Below are positions 55,939-64,000 of a stretch of DNA of 64,000 nt, piece after piece. The stretch comes from Prescottella equi (GTDB taxonomy: Bacteria; Actinomycetota; Actinomycetes; Mycobacteriales; Mycobacteriaceae). The stretch lies in contig NZ_JAIVAH010000017.1 of NCBI RefSeq assembly GCF_020171745.1, positions 209,840-273,839 on the forward strand, given 5' to 3'. The position numbers were made by a program, and so were the translations under genes. Below the pieces are notes generated by a model. The model searched no databases. It saw only the letters and a list, made by a program, of their open reading frames with translations, and was not told where the DNA came from. The stretch's first letter is position 1, and every line of letters begins with the position of its first letter.

Positions 55939-55952
55939 GTGATGCAAGTCAC
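55939..55952. promoter_or_regulatory. CRP/GlxR-type palindrome before the lipase-ligase fusion
   Basis: TGTGATGCAAGTCACG contains the GTGA-N6-TCAC core, starting 39 bases upstream of the GTG at 55978 and just downstream of a TAGTGT -10 box (55913-55918). The placement suits repression. Confidence 0.45.
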
Positions 55953-55977
55953 GATGAGTTGCTGGGGGAGTGCGCTG

Positions 55978-58962
55978 GTGAGTCTGAGCTCCGACTACGT
56001 GGTGGGTTCGCTTCGTCGAGCCGTCGCCACGGCACAGAACGGCCTCGAGGTGGTTCGGCTCGGCGGTCTGGAAACGGGGGCGACACCGTCCCCCTTCCAG
56101 ATCGTCGAGCGCGCCCCGATGTACCGGCTCCGCCGCTACTTCCCGGACACCGACCAGGCGGAGGCCGGTCCGCCGATCGTGCTCGTTCCGCCGATGATGA
56201 TGTCCGCGGACGTGTACGACGTCACGCGGGACCAGGGCGCGGTCGGCATCCTCCACGAGATGGGCCTCGACCCGTGGGTGGTCGACTTCGGCTCACCGGA
56301 CGCCGAGGAGGGCGGCTGGAACCGCACCCTCGCCGACCACATCGTGGCGATCAGTGAGATCGTCGACCGGGTGCACGAGCACACCGGACGCGACGTCCAC
56401 CTGTCGGGCTATTCGCAGGGCGGCATGTTCTGCTACCAGGCCGCGGCGTACCGCCGTTGCCGGAACATCGCCAGTCTCATCACGTTCGGCGCACCCGTGG
56501 ACACCCTGGCGGCGCTGCCGTTCAACATTCCGGCCGGTCTCGCGACGAAGGGTGCGGACCTACTCGCCGATCACGTCTTCAATCGACTCTCCATCGCAGG
56601 GTGGATGGCGCGCACCGGGTTCCAGTTGCTGGATCCGGTCAAGACCGCGAAGTCCCGCTTCGACTTCCTTCGTCAGTTGCACGACCGGGACGCGCTGCTC
56701 CCGCGCGAACAGCAGCGCCGGTTCCTTGCGCAGGACGGCTGGGTCGCGTGGTCCGGACCGGCCGTTGCGGAGTTGCTCAAGCAGTTCATCGTCCACAACC
56801 GGATGATGACCGGCGGCTTCGTGATCAAGGACACCGCCGTCAGTCTGGCCGAGTTGTCATGCCCGATCCTGGCGTTCGTCGGCGAGGTCGACGACATCGG
56901 TCAGCCCCTCGCCGTGCGCGGCATCAAGCGGGCGGCGCCCCGCGCCGAGGCGTTCGAGTCGACCCTGCGCGCAGGGCATTTCGGCCTAGTGGTGGGATCG
57001 GCGGCGGCAGCACGGACGTGGCCGACCACCGGTGAGTGGGTGCGCTGGCGGGAGGGCGTGGGACCGCGCCCGGAGGCGGTGGACGTGATGATTCACGACG
57101 AGCCGTCCGGCCACGACAGCGGCGTGAGCATCACCAACCGGATCACCCACACCGTCGCGTCGATCGCGGAGGTCGGTGTCGGGGTGGGGAAGGGCATCGC
57201 CGACTTCGCGACCGACGCCGTGCGCGGCACCCGCGAGATCTCGATCGAGGCCGCCCGGGCGCTGCCCCGGCTGGCCCGCCTCGGGCAGTTGCAGCCGCAC
57301 TCGCGGATCTCCCTGGGCTTGCTGCTTGCGGAGCAGGGCCGGCACGCGCCCGGCGGCGAGTGCTTCCTGTTCGACGATCGCGTGCACACCAACGCCGCGG
57401 TGAACACCCGTATCGACAACGTCGTGCGCGGACTCGTCCACGTCGGCATCCGGCCCGCCACCCACGTCGGTGTGCTGATGGAGACCCGGCCGAGCGCCCT
57501 GGTGGCGATCGCCGCGCTGTCCCGACTGGGCGCTGTGGCGGTGCTGCTGCCGCCCGGCGGGGATCTCGACGAGGCCGTCCGGCTGGGCCGGGTCGACCGG
57601 ATCGTCGTCGACCCCGACAACCTCGAGGATGCGGTCGCCACGGGCAAGAAGGTGCTCGTCCTCGGTGGCGGCGAGTTCCGTGGCCTCGCGGTCGAACTCG
57701 GTCCCGACGTCGTCGACCTCGAGCAGGTCGACCCGGAGGCGGTCACGCTGCCGGGGTGGTACCGCCCGGATCCGGGTCTGGCCCGCGAGCTGGCGTTCGT
57801 GATCTTCAGTGGGTCCTGCGGGAACCTCGAAGCCAAGTACATCACCAACTACCGGTGGGCGCTGTCCGCGTTCGGTACCGCGTCCGCCGCCTCGCTCAGT
57901 CGTAGCGACACCGTCTACTGCCTTGCCCCGCTGCATCATTCGTCGGGGCTGATGGCGACCCTGGGTGGCGCGATCGCCGGTGGCGCGCGCATCGCGCTGT
58001 CCCGAGGCCTCGACCCGCAGCGGTTCGCGGACGAAGTGCACCGCTACGGCGTCACGGTCGTCAGCTACACGTGGACCATGATGCGCGAGATCCTCGACGC
58101 CAAATCCCTTCCGCTCGAGGACGGGCATCCGATTCGGCTCTTCATCGGCTCGGGAATGCCGCCCGGGTTGTGGCGCCGGATCTCGTCGCGTTTCGCACCT
58201 GCGCGGGTGCTCGAGTTCTACGCGTCCACCGAGGGCGACGTGGTGCTGGTCAACGTCTCCGGCGCGAAGGTCGGCTCCAAGGGTCGGCCGCTACCGGGCA
58301 GCGCCGAGGTGCGGGTCGGTGCGTACGACCCGATCGAGGGACGGCTGCTCGAGGATGCGCGCGGATTCGTCCGTGAGTGCGAGGACGACGAGGTCGGTCT
58401 GCTCCTCGGCCGGCCCGGCGCCCGCGCAGAGGCAGTCCCCGGCGTGATGCGAGGCGTGTTCGCGGCCGGCGACGCGTGGGTTCCGACGGAGAACCTGTTC
58501 CGGCGCGACGCCGACGGCGACTTCTGGCTCGTCGACCACAAACGGACCGTCGTCGACGCTGCCCACGGGCCGGTGTTCACGCAGCCGATCGTCGACGTGC
58601 TCGGTGAGATGCCGCAGGTGGACCTCGCGGTCGCGTACGGGGTGAGCACTGGCGATCACCAGGTGGCGGTCGCCGCGATCACCGTGCACGACGGCCGGGT
58701 TCCGAGCGCCGCGGAGGTCACCGCCGCGCTCGGACAGCTGCCGATCGCGCAGTGCCCGGCGATCGTCCACGTCGTCGATCGGATTCCGCTGGGTGCGTCG
58801 TACCGGCCGCGTGCGACCGAACTGCAGGCCGCCGGCCTACCCAAGCCGAGTATTCGTTCGTGGCACCTCGACGCCGACACGGGCCGCTACAAGCGGTTCA
58901 CCAAAGCGGTCGCGACCCGCTACGACGACCGTCCGGCGGGGCCGGGTGGGGTGCCCGCGTAA
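55978..58962 (+). CDS. Fusion of PhaC/lipase-like hydrolase and acyl-CoA synthetase (Rv1683-like)
   Basis: A 994-residue two-part protein. Residues about 20-370 are an alpha/beta hydrolase related to PHA synthase class III, with nucleophile Ser146 in GYSQGG. Residues about 430-985 are an adenylating acyl-CoA ligase of the FATP/FadD type, with TPLHHSSGL, LFIGSGMP, YASTEGD and WLVDHKRTVVD segments. The usual ATP loop SGTTGxPKG is altered to FSGSCGNLEAK. M. tuberculosis Rv1683, near tyrS, has the same build and is linked to triacylglycerol turnover, so a role in storage lipid use is likely but inferred. The GTG at 55978 follows a GGGGGAG site. Confidence 0.87.
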   Translation: MSLSSDYVVGSLRRAVATAQNGLEVVRLGGLETGATPSPFQIVERAPMYRLRRYFPDTDQAEAGPPIVLVPPMMMSADVYDVTRDQGAVGILHEMGLDPWVVDFGSPDAEEGGWNRTLADHIVAISEIVDRVHEHTGRDVHLSGYSQGGMFCYQAAAYRRCRNIASLITFGAPVDTLAALPFNIPAGLATKGADLLADHVFNRLSIAGWMARTGFQLLDPVKTAKSRFDFLRQLHDRDALLPREQQRRFLAQDGWVAWSGPAVAELLKQFIVHNRMMTGGFVIKDTAVSLAELSCPILAFVGEVDDIGQPLAVRGIKRAAPRAEAFESTLRAGHFGLVVGSAAAARTWPTTGEWVRWREGVGPRPEAVDVMIHDEPSGHDSGVSITNRITHTVASIAEVGVGVGKGIADFATDAVRGTREISIEAARALPRLARLGQLQPHSRISLGLLLAEQGRHAPGGECFLFDDRVHTNAAVNTRIDNVVRGLVHVGIRPATHVGVLMETRPSALVAIAALSRLGAVAVLLPPGGDLDEAVRLGRVDRIVVDPDNLEDAVATGKKVLVLGGGEFRGLAVELGPDVVDLEQVDPEAVTLPGWYRPDPGLARELAFVIFSGSCGNLEAKYITNYRWALSAFGTASAASLSRSDTVYCLAPLHHSSGLMATLGGAIAGGARIALSRGLDPQRFADEVHRYGVTVVSYTWTMMREILDAKSLPLEDGHPIRLFIGSGMPPGLWRRISSRFAPARVLEFYASTEGDVVLVNVSGAKVGSKGRPLPGSAEVRVGAYDPIEGRLLEDARGFVRECEDDEVGLLLGRPGARAEAVPGVMRGVFAAGDAWVPTENLFRRDADGDFWLVDHKRTVVDAAHGPVFTQPIVDVLGEMPQVDLAVAYGVSTGDHQVAVAAITVHDGRVPSAAEVTAALGQLPIAQCPAIVHVVDRIPLGASYRPRATELQAAGLPKPSIRSWHLDADTGRYKRFTKAVATRYDDRPAGPGGVPA

Positions 58963-59025
58963 CCGGGGCGGCGCCGACTTGTAGCCTGGACCGGCCGAGA
59001 TCCCGGACGGCCCGAGAGGACTGAA

Positions 59026-59244
59026 GTGGCTATTGATCCCACCCTGCTCAGCATTTTGGCGTGCCCGCAGGACAAGGGGCCGTTGCTGTTGGTCGGCGAC
59101 GAGGTGCTCTACAACCCGCGATTGCGCCGCGCCTACCCGATCGAGAACGGCATCCCGGTGCTGCTGATCGACGAGGCACGTGACGTCACCGACGCCGAGC
59201 ACGACGACTTCGTCGCGCGCGGTGTCGCGTCCGACGCGGACTAG
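59026..59244 (+). CDS. Trm112-like (UPF0434) small protein
   Basis: A 72-residue protein of the Trm112/UPF0434 family (LLSILACPQDKGPLLLVGDEV then the RRAYPIENGIPVLLI strand pair). Eukaryotic and archaeal Trm112 activates RNA and protein methyltransferases; bacterial members are often found with glycosyl or methyl transfer genes. Only one of the usual zinc cysteines (ACP) is kept, so it may not bind zinc. Its last 4 bases overlap the end of the convergent TetR gene. Confidence 0.85.
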   Translation: MAIDPTLLSILACPQDKGPLLLVGDEVLYNPRLRRAYPIENGIPVLLIDEARDVTDAEHDDFVARGVASDAD

Positions 59245-59855
59245 ACACCTGCGTCCAGCGGGCCGGTGAGGTAGCGCTGCAACGTCGGCGCGATCAGGCT
59301 CACCGCCCGTTCCGTGGGTAGTGTTCGTAGCGCGCCGATTCCGAGGAGATGGCGGGTGACGAAGAGCCCCGTCATCTGGGAGGCGACCAGCGCGACGCGC
59401 AGTCGGCCCGACCCGGCCGGTGCATCGACGCGGTCGGCGACATCCTTGAGGGCGACGTCGAGCAGGAAACTGCGGACCAGGTTCTCGTCGCCGCTCGTGA
59501 GTGCCGAGCGGACCGCCGCCACCACCGCGGGCTCGTGCGGGGAGTCCCACACCCCGATCACGGTTCGGGCGAGGGTCTCGCCGAGACGGTCGGTCGGCGC
59601 CGCCGCAATCGCGGCGAGCACCCTGTCCGGGTCGAGGGGGAGCTCGATCGCGTCGACCAGCAGCCGACGTTTCGTTCCGAAGTAGTGGTGGACCAGCGCG
59701 GAGTCGACCCCGGCTTCCGACGCGATCGAACGAATCGTGGTGTGGTCGAAGCCCTTGGCTGCGAACTGGTTTCGCGCAGCCCGCAGAATCCGGTCCCGGG
59801 TGTCCGTCTGCCCCGGGCGGCGACCCGGTCGGACCGGCGTCGCAGGCTCGGCCAT
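59241..59855 (-). CDS. TetR-family regulator of the ABC-2 exporter
   Basis: A 204-residue repressor. The N-terminal helix-turn-helix (about 20-65) reads TIRSIASEAGVDSALVHHYF, and the C-terminal TetR_C-like ligand domain is hydrophobic. It is the last gene of a three-gene operon and overlaps the permease by 4 bases (ATGA), so it probably senses the exported compound and represses the operon at the double palindrome 61382-61415. Confidence 0.9.
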   Translation of the reverse strand: MAEPATPVRPGRRPGQTDTRDRILRAARNQFAAKGFDHTTIRSIASEAGVDSALVHHYFGTKRRLLVDAIELPLDPDRVLAAIAAAPTDRLGETLARTVIGVWDSPHEPAVVAAVRSALTSGDENLVRSFLLDVALKDVADRVDAPAGSGRLRVALVASQMTGLFVTRHLLGIGALRTLPTERAVSLIAPTLQRYLTGPLDAGV

Positions 59856-60616
59856 CACGGTGTCCTCCGACGAAGCGTGGCCGCACCGAGGGAAAGCGCA
59901 ACGACCACGTACAGCATGACGATGCCGATGTCCCGCCACATCAGACCGGTGGTGCCGGGGTGGGTGGCGACCTGTTGTAGTGCCTCCACCGCGTAGCTGA
60001 GGGGGAGGACGTTGCTGATCCACTCCAGCCATTGCGGCAGTTGTCCTCTCGGCACCAGGAGTCCGCACAGCAGGAGCTGGGGGATCACGATGACGGGCAT
60101 GAACTGGACCGCCTGGAACTCGGTGCGCGCGAACGCGCTGCAGAGCAACCCCAGCGCGACGCCGAGAACTGCGTTCACCACCGCGATGAGCAGGACCCAG
60201 ACGATGCTGCCCTCGGTCGAGAGTCCGAGGAAGCCGAAGGCGACGGCGCACGCCAGTCCTGCCTGGGCGGCGGCGGCGAGGGAGAACGCCGTGCCGTAGC
60301 CGGCCAGCAGATCCAGCTTGGACAGCGGTGTGGTGAGTAGGCGTTCGAGTGTCCCGGAACTGCGTTCGCGTTGCATCGCGATCGACGTCACCAGGAACAT
60401 CACGATGAACGGGATGATGCCCAGCATCGTGATCGCGATCCGGTCGAACAGCGGAACCTGGCCGGGTTGCGTCGGAACGTTCTGGTACAGGAAGTACAGG
60501 AGCACCATGATCAGCGACGGCACGAACAGGATCATCGCGACGGTGCGGTGGTCGACGCGCAGTTGCCGCAGGATGCGCGTGGTGCTCGCCGCGTAGATGC
60601 GTGGGGTGAGGATCAT
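59855..60616 (-). CDS. ABC-2 type exporter permease
   Basis: A 253-residue DrrB-like ABC-2 permease with about six membrane segments, the conserved MQRERSSGTLERLLTTPLS cytoplasmic coupling region near residue 85, and the ABC-2 block LLLCGLLVPRGQLPQWLEW near 185. It is coupled by ATGA overlaps to the ATPase before it and the TetR gene after it. Likely substrates are drugs or lipids; this is not shown by the sequence. Confidence 0.92.
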   Translation of the reverse strand: MILTPRIYAASTTRILRQLRVDHRTVAMILFVPSLIMVLLYFLYQNVPTQPGQVPLFDRIAITMLGIIPFIVMFLVTSIAMQRERSSGTLERLLTTPLSKLDLLAGYGTAFSLAAAAQAGLACAVAFGFLGLSTEGSIVWVLLIAVVNAVLGVALGLLCSAFARTEFQAVQFMPVIVIPQLLLCGLLVPRGQLPQWLEWISNVLPLSYAVEALQQVATHPGTTGLMWRDIGIVMLYVVVALSLGAATLRRRTP

Positions 60617-61371
60617 GGCTGGACCCCGATCTGCTGTTCCCGGATGAGGGCGAGGAAGGCCTCCTCGAGATTCGACCGACCGGTGCGACGACGGAGTTCG
60701 TCCGGGGGCACGTGCGCGAGAATGCGGCCGTCCCGCATGAGCACGAGGTTCTCGCAGTGATCGGCCTCGTCCATGACGTGGCTGGACACGAGGAGCGTGG
60801 TTCCCGCCGCTGCCAGCGACGCGAAGTGCGCCCACAGGTCCGCCCGCAGCACCGGGTCGAGCCCCACCGTCGGCTCGTCGAGCACTAGTAGTTCTGGTCG
60901 CGCCACCAGCGCGCACGCGAGGGACACCCGTCCGAGCTGTCCACCCGACAGATCGCCCGCTCGATGACCTGCGTGGGTGGTGAGACCGACCGCGTCGATC
61001 GTCTCCACGACGGCATCGCGGCCACGGCCGTACAGCGCGGCGAAGTACCGGACGTTGTCGCGGATCGTCAGGTCGAGGTACACGCTGGGCGCCTGGGTGA
61101 CGTATCCGACGCGCCTGCGCAGCCCGGCTGAGCCGGCCGGCTCGCCGAGCACATGCACCGTGCCCGACTCGACGATCTGCGTGCCCACGATGCAGCGCAT
61201 CAGCGTGGTCTTTCCGCAGCCGGACGGGCCCAGCAAACCGGTGATCGAACCGCGGGGGATGGTCAGGTCGACGTCCCGCAGCGCCGGGGCGCCGCCGCGT
61301 CGCACCTGGAGGCCCCGCACGTCGATGGCCGGTGCCGACTCCGAGGAGCCGCCGATGCTCGTGTCCGTCAT
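60613..61371 (-). CDS. ABC-2 exporter ATPase
   Basis: A 252-residue DrrA-like ATPase with Walker A GPSGCGKTT near residue 48, signature LSGGQLGRV near 143 and Walker B LLVLDEPTVGLDP near 163. It pairs with the ABC-2 permease downstream as a drug/lipid-type efflux pump. It is the first gene of the operon. Confidence 0.94.
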   Translation of the reverse strand: MTDTSIGGSSESAPAIDVRGLQVRRGGAPALRDVDLTIPRGSITGLLGPSGCGKTTLMRCIVGTQIVESGTVHVLGEPAGSAGLRRRVGYVTQAPSVYLDLTIRDNVRYFAALYGRGRDAVVETIDAVGLTTHAGHRAGDLSGGQLGRVSLACALVARPELLVLDEPTVGLDPVLRADLWAHFASLAAAGTTLLVSSHVMDEADHCENLVLMRDGRILAHVPPDELRRRTGRSNLEEAFLALIREQQIGVQP

Positions 61372-61381
61372 GCCGACCTCT

Positions 61382-61415
61382 ATTCATCGAGTGATGAACT
61401 CATCGTCTGATGAAT
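61382..61415. promoter_or_regulatory. Double TetR operator at the head of the exporter operon
   Basis: Two copies of TCATC-N4-GATGA, at 61384-61397 and 61400-61413, have centres 16 bases apart. The outer ATTCATC and GATGAAT also pair over the whole region. It lies 10 bases before the ATPase start. A tandem palindrome is typical of cooperative TetR-family binding. Confidence 0.7.
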
Positions 61416-61442
61416 TGTTCGTCCGAGCGAGGGCTGCGGTCA

Positions 61443-62111
61443 ATGGGCATGACCGGGTCCGCAGGTCTCGATGTGGTGAACGGGGACAATCGACTCGTGG
61501 CCCGAGGACGATCGATCCTGCGTGACGCAGGCAGCCCGCTCGACGCGGCGCGCAGCATCCTCGGTGGGACGCTCGTCGTCGGTGCCGTGCAGGCGCGCAT
61601 CGTCGAGGTCGAGGCGTACGGCGGTGACCCCGACGGCCCGTGGCCGGATCCCGCTTCGCACTCGTATCGCGGGCGTACCCCGCGGAACGCGGTGATGTTC
61701 GGACCCGCCGGTCACCTGTACATCTATCGCAGCTACGGCATGCACCTCTGTGCCAACGTCTCCTACGGTCCCGACGGGGTGGCCGGGGGAGTGCTGCTGC
61801 GTGCGGCCGAGATCCGCGAGGGTCACGAGCTCGTCGCGTCGCGCCGTCCGGGTGTTCGACGCCATGTCGACGCGGCCCGCGGACCGGGCAACCTGGGAGC
61901 GGCGCTGGGACTGACGCTCGACGACGACGGGCTCGACCTGTTCGGCGGCGACCCGGGAGTGAACCTCGAACTGTCTCCGGTGGGTGTCTGCAGCAGCGGC
62001 CCGAGAGTGGGGATCTCGGTGGCGTCGGACTGGCCGTGGCGGCTGTGGATACCCGGCTCGCCCGCCGTGTCGGCCTATCGCCGCAGCCCGCGCGCACCCG
62101 CCACCACCTGA
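61443..62111 (+). CDS. mpg: DNA-3-methyladenine glycosylase
   Basis: A 222-residue AAG/Mpg-family base-excision enzyme that removes alkylated purines. It has the [28 protein letters not shown] lesion pocket (read in part), the [16 protein letters not shown] strand pair, and the [12 protein letters not shown] loop near residue 140. The start is uncertain: ATG at 61443 or 61449, or a GTG at 61498 that gives a length (204) closer to M. tuberculosis Mpg. It is divergent from the exporter operon and directly upstream of tyrS. Confidence 0.88.
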   Translation: MGMTGSAGLDVVNGDNRLVARGRSILRDAGSPLDAARSILGGTLVVGAVQARIVEVEAYGGDPDGPWPDPASHSYRGRTPRNAVMFGPAGHLYIYRSYGMHLCANVSYGPDGVAGGVLLRAAEIREGHELVASRRPGVRRHVDAARGPGNLGAALGLTLDDDGLDLFGGDPGVNLELSPVGVCSSGPRVGISVASDWPWRLWIPGSPAVSAYRRSPRAPATT

Positions 62112-62130
62112 CGGTGGGATGATCGGATGC

Positions 62131-63408
62131 GTGACTGAGAACATCCTTGACGAACTGACCTGGCGGGGGCTCATCGCCCAGTCGACCGATCTGGACGCGT
62201 TGCGTCGTGAGACCGAGGCCGGCCCAGTCACGTTGTATGCCGGATTCGATCCGACCGGCCCGAGCCTGCACGCCGGCCACCTCGTGCCGCTGCTAGCCCT
62301 GAAACGTTTCCAGCGGGCGGGCCACCGTCCGATCGTGCTTGCGGGTGGCGCCACCGGCATGATCGGCGATCCGCGGGACGTCGGTGAGCGCACGATGAAC
62401 TCCGCCGACACCGTCGCGGACTGGGCCGAGCGCATCCGCTCGCAGCTCGAGCGCTTCGTCGACTTCGACGAGTCCCCGACCGGCGCCGTCATCGAGAACA
62501 ACGCGAACTGGACGTCGAAGCTCAGCGCGATCGACTTCCTTCGCGACATCGGAAAGCACTTCTCGGTGAATGTCATGCTGGCCCGCGACACCGTCAAGCG
62601 CCGGCTCGAGTCGGACGGCATCTCCTACACCGAGTTCAGCTACATGCTGCTGCAGGCCAACGACTTCGTGCACCTGCGCCGCAGCTACGGCTGCACGCTG
62701 CAGGTCGGCGGCTCGGACCAGTGGGGCAACATCATCGCCGGTGTCGACCTCAACCGGAAGCTCGACGGCGAGTCGGTCCACGCCATGACGGTGCCGCTTG
62801 TGACGTCCGCCGACGGCAAGAAGTTCGGCAAGTCCACCGGTGGCGGCAGCCTGTGGCTCGATCCCGAGATGACCAGCCCGTACGCCTGGTACCAGTACTT
62901 CGTGAACACCGGCGACGCCGACGTCATGCGGTACCTGCGCTGGTTCACGTTCCTCACCCAGGAGGAGCTGGCCGAGCTCGAGGTTGCGACCGCCGAGCGC
63001 CCGCAGGCGCGCGAGGCGCAGCGCCGGCTCGCGGCCGAGATGACGACGCTCGTCCACGGTCAGGCCAACACCGATGCCGTCGAGCTCGCGAGCAAAGCGC
63101 TGTTCGGTCGCGCCGAACTGGCCGATCTGGACGAGTCGACGCTCGCCGCCGCGCTGAAGGAGGCCTCGATTGCCGAGGTCACAGGGGATGCACCGCGCAC
63201 GATCGTGGATCTGCTGGTGGCGAGCGGATTGTGCGACAGCAAGGGCGCAGCACGGCGTGCGGTGAAGGAAGGCGGTGCGTACGTCAACAACCAGCGCGTC
63301 GAGGCCGAGGACTGGGCACCCGAGTCTTCCGATCTGCTGCACGGCCAGTGGCTGGTCATCCGTCGTGGCCGCAAGAACTTTGCCGGAGCCAAGGTCGTCG
63401 CCGGCTGA
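62131..63408 (+). CDS. tyrS: Tyrosine-tRNA ligase
   Basis: A 425-residue class I synthetase. The HIGH-type motif is LHAGH near residue 46 and the KMSKS-type motif is KFGKST at about 231-236. The tyrosine pocket segments ([26 protein letters not shown]) are conserved, and the C-terminal S4 RNA-binding domain (about 355-415) holds the tRNA variable arm. The GTG at 62131 is chosen; an ATG 4 codons earlier is possible. A GATGAT box just upstream suggests a leaderless transcript. It matches Rv1689 in order after mpg. Confidence 0.96.
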   Translation: MTENILDELTWRGLIAQSTDLDALRRETEAGPVTLYAGFDPTGPSLHAGHLVPLLALKRFQRAGHRPIVLAGGATGMIGDPRDVGERTMNSADTVADWAERIRSQLERFVDFDESPTGAVIENNANWTSKLSAIDFLRDIGKHFSVNVMLARDTVKRRLESDGISYTEFSYMLLQANDFVHLRRSYGCTLQVGGSDQWGNIIAGVDLNRKLDGESVHAMTVPLVTSADGKKFGKSTGGGSLWLDPEMTSPYAWYQYFVNTGDADVMRYLRWFTFLTQEELAELEVATAERPQAREAQRRLAAEMTTLVHGQANTDAVELASKALFGRAELADLDESTLAAALKEASIAEVTGDAPRTIVDLLVASGLCDSKGAARRAVKEGGAYVNNQRVEAEDWAPESSDLLHGQWLVIRRGRKNFAGAKVVAG

Positions 63409-63439
63409 CGTGTCCGGCGTCACCATGATCGTTTTCGGC

Positions 63440-63473
63440 CCGAACGGGACGGGGTTCACCCCGTCCCGTTCGG
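63440..63473 (+). terminator. tyrS terminator
   Basis: A perfect 15-bp stem (63440-63454 with 63459-63473) with a 4-base loop, about 30 bases past the tyrS stop. It separates tyrS from the rRNA operon promoters. Confidence 0.85.
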
Positions 63474-63528
63474 TCTACCTGGGGCTTTGAAAACAGGGTG
63501 CTCGGCGATCGGGCTGTGACCAGGCGAT

Positions 63529-63558
63529 TTGGCGGACAGGGGATCGGCCCCGTAACTT
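63529..63558 (+). promoter_or_regulatory. Candidate rRNA operon promoter (distal)
   Basis: TTGGCG (63529-63534) and TAACTT (63553-63558) are 18 bases apart. It is weaker than the two promoters downstream but fits the multiple-promoter pattern of rhodococcal rrn operons. Confidence 0.35.
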
Positions 63559-63658
63559 ATTCCAAGTCAGAGCGACACGGACACCGACCCGGACGCGATC
63601 TTCACAGGTCAGCGAGGGAAAACGAGGTTGTACGGGGAGCGCCTGATATTCCCGGAAG

Positions 63659-63687
63659 TTGGTTGGCTCTCCTGCCTTGTGTAGAGT
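63659..63687 (+). promoter_or_regulatory. rRNA operon promoter (middle)
   Basis: TTGGTT (63659-63664) and TAGAGT (63682-63687) with a 17-base spacer. Confidence 0.6.
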
Positions 63688-63726
63688 GGTTGTACCGCGT
63701 TCGGGTGGCCCGGATGGGGAGCGAGT

Positions 63727-63755
63727 TTGCACTCGATTCCCGGGTGGGATAAGCT
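63727..63755 (+). promoter_or_regulatory. rRNA operon promoter (proximal)
   Basis: TTGCAC (63727-63732) and TAAGCT (63750-63755) with a 17-base spacer, the best match of the three. Confidence 0.65.
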
Positions 63756-63763
63756 GGAACGGT

Positions 63764-64000
63764 TGCCCCGGAGCGAGGAACTTTGGTTCTGAGTGATGGT
63801 GTGCGCGTGTTCTTTGAGAACTCAACAGTGTGTCGATGAATGTCAGTGCCAATTTTGGTACTCCACTTCACCTTTTTGGTGGGTGGGTATTTGCTGATTG
63901 TTCCATTCTTCCGTCTGGGATGGTCAGCGCAAACAGCTAGTTTGAGTTTATTTTGCTAGTGATTTGACTCGATGTCTATGACTGATTGCCGGCTTGCCGG
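63764..64000 (+). other. rRNA operon leader with boxA-like antitermination element
   Basis: The transcribed spacer contains the conserved actinobacterial block TTCTTTGAGAACTCAACAG (63820-63838), the boxA region of the rrn leader. AT-rich sequence follows and is expected to pair with sequence after 16S for RNase III processing. The 16S gene itself (GAGTTTGATC) has not begun by base 64000. Confidence 0.8.

Overview
This is a 64 kb chromosomal window of core genome from a high-GC actinomycete, most likely Rhodococcus or a close Nocardiaceae relative. The evidence is the strong GC bias at third codon positions, frequent GTG starts, leaderless genes with TANNNT -10 boxes, a four-domain ribosomal protein S1, a CoaE-UPF0157 fusion, a BacA-type exporter, an Rpf protein, and a gene order that follows the Mycobacterium tuberculosis Rv1617-Rv1689 segment (pyk, tesB, pdtaR, Rv1627c/Rv1628c homologues, polA, rpsA, coaE, uvrB, universal stress protein, uvrA, infC-rpmI-rplT, pheST, argCJBDFRGH, an Rv1683-like fusion, mpg, tyrS). 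No CRISPR array, prophage, insertion sequence or obvious genomic island was seen.

Layout. 1-6 kb: the end of gltB, gltD, pyk, tesB and an SbmA/BacA-like ABC exporter. 6-11 kb: a minimal Rpf protein, a thiolase-like/DUF35 pair, an alpha/beta hydrolase followed by an internally deleted 5'(3')-nucleotidase remnant, an SRPBCC protein, and an unusual class-I tRNA with a Leu(CAA) anticodon. 11-20 kb: the ANTAR response regulator pdtaR, polA, thioredoxin, a 2H phosphoesterase, an isocitrate/isopropylmalate-type dehydrogenase, a glutamate-type ABC importer and a methyltransferase. 20-28 kb: rpsA, a small unknown gene, coaE, DUF402, uvrB, an SCO6745-type protein and a universal stress protein. 28-40 kb: a DUF732 lipoprotein, HelD-like helicase, aldehyde dehydrogenase, Rho-N protein, DoxX-like protein with an 11-residue repeat tail, MBL hydrolase, uvrA, two paralogous peptides of 40 and 43 residues, DUF1801 and DUF1844. 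40-46 kb: infC (ATC start), rpmI, rplT, an rRNA methyltransferase and pheST. 46-56 kb: an SGNH hydrolase and the complete arginine cluster argCJBDFRGH. 56-64 kb: a lipase/PhaC-like plus acyl-CoA synthetase fusion, a Trm112-like protein, a TetR-controlled ABC-2 exporter, mpg, tyrS, and the promoter and leader region of an rRNA operon whose 16S gene lies just beyond the window.

How the genes work together. Translation (rpsA, infC, rpmI, rplT, pheST, tyrS, tRNA, rrn), DNA replication and repair (polA, uvrA, uvrB, mpg) and arginine synthesis dominate. uvrA and uvrB are both preceded by a motif that matches the mycobacterial PafBC-type (RecA-NDp) DNA-damage promoter, which links two separated genes of one repair complex. 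The arginine genes from argC to argR are stitched together by 4-base start/stop overlaps (except argD-argF) under one leaderless promoter that overlaps an ARG-box-like sequence. argG and argH appear to have an extra promoter. The TetR-exporter operon carries a double palindrome at its head that is probably its own operator.

The least explained signals are: the paralogous 40/43-residue peptides with shared upstream blocks; the 11-residue repeat tail on the DoxX-like protein; the long inverted repeat touching the start codon at 45854; the class-I tRNA-Leu; and the nucleotidase remnant.
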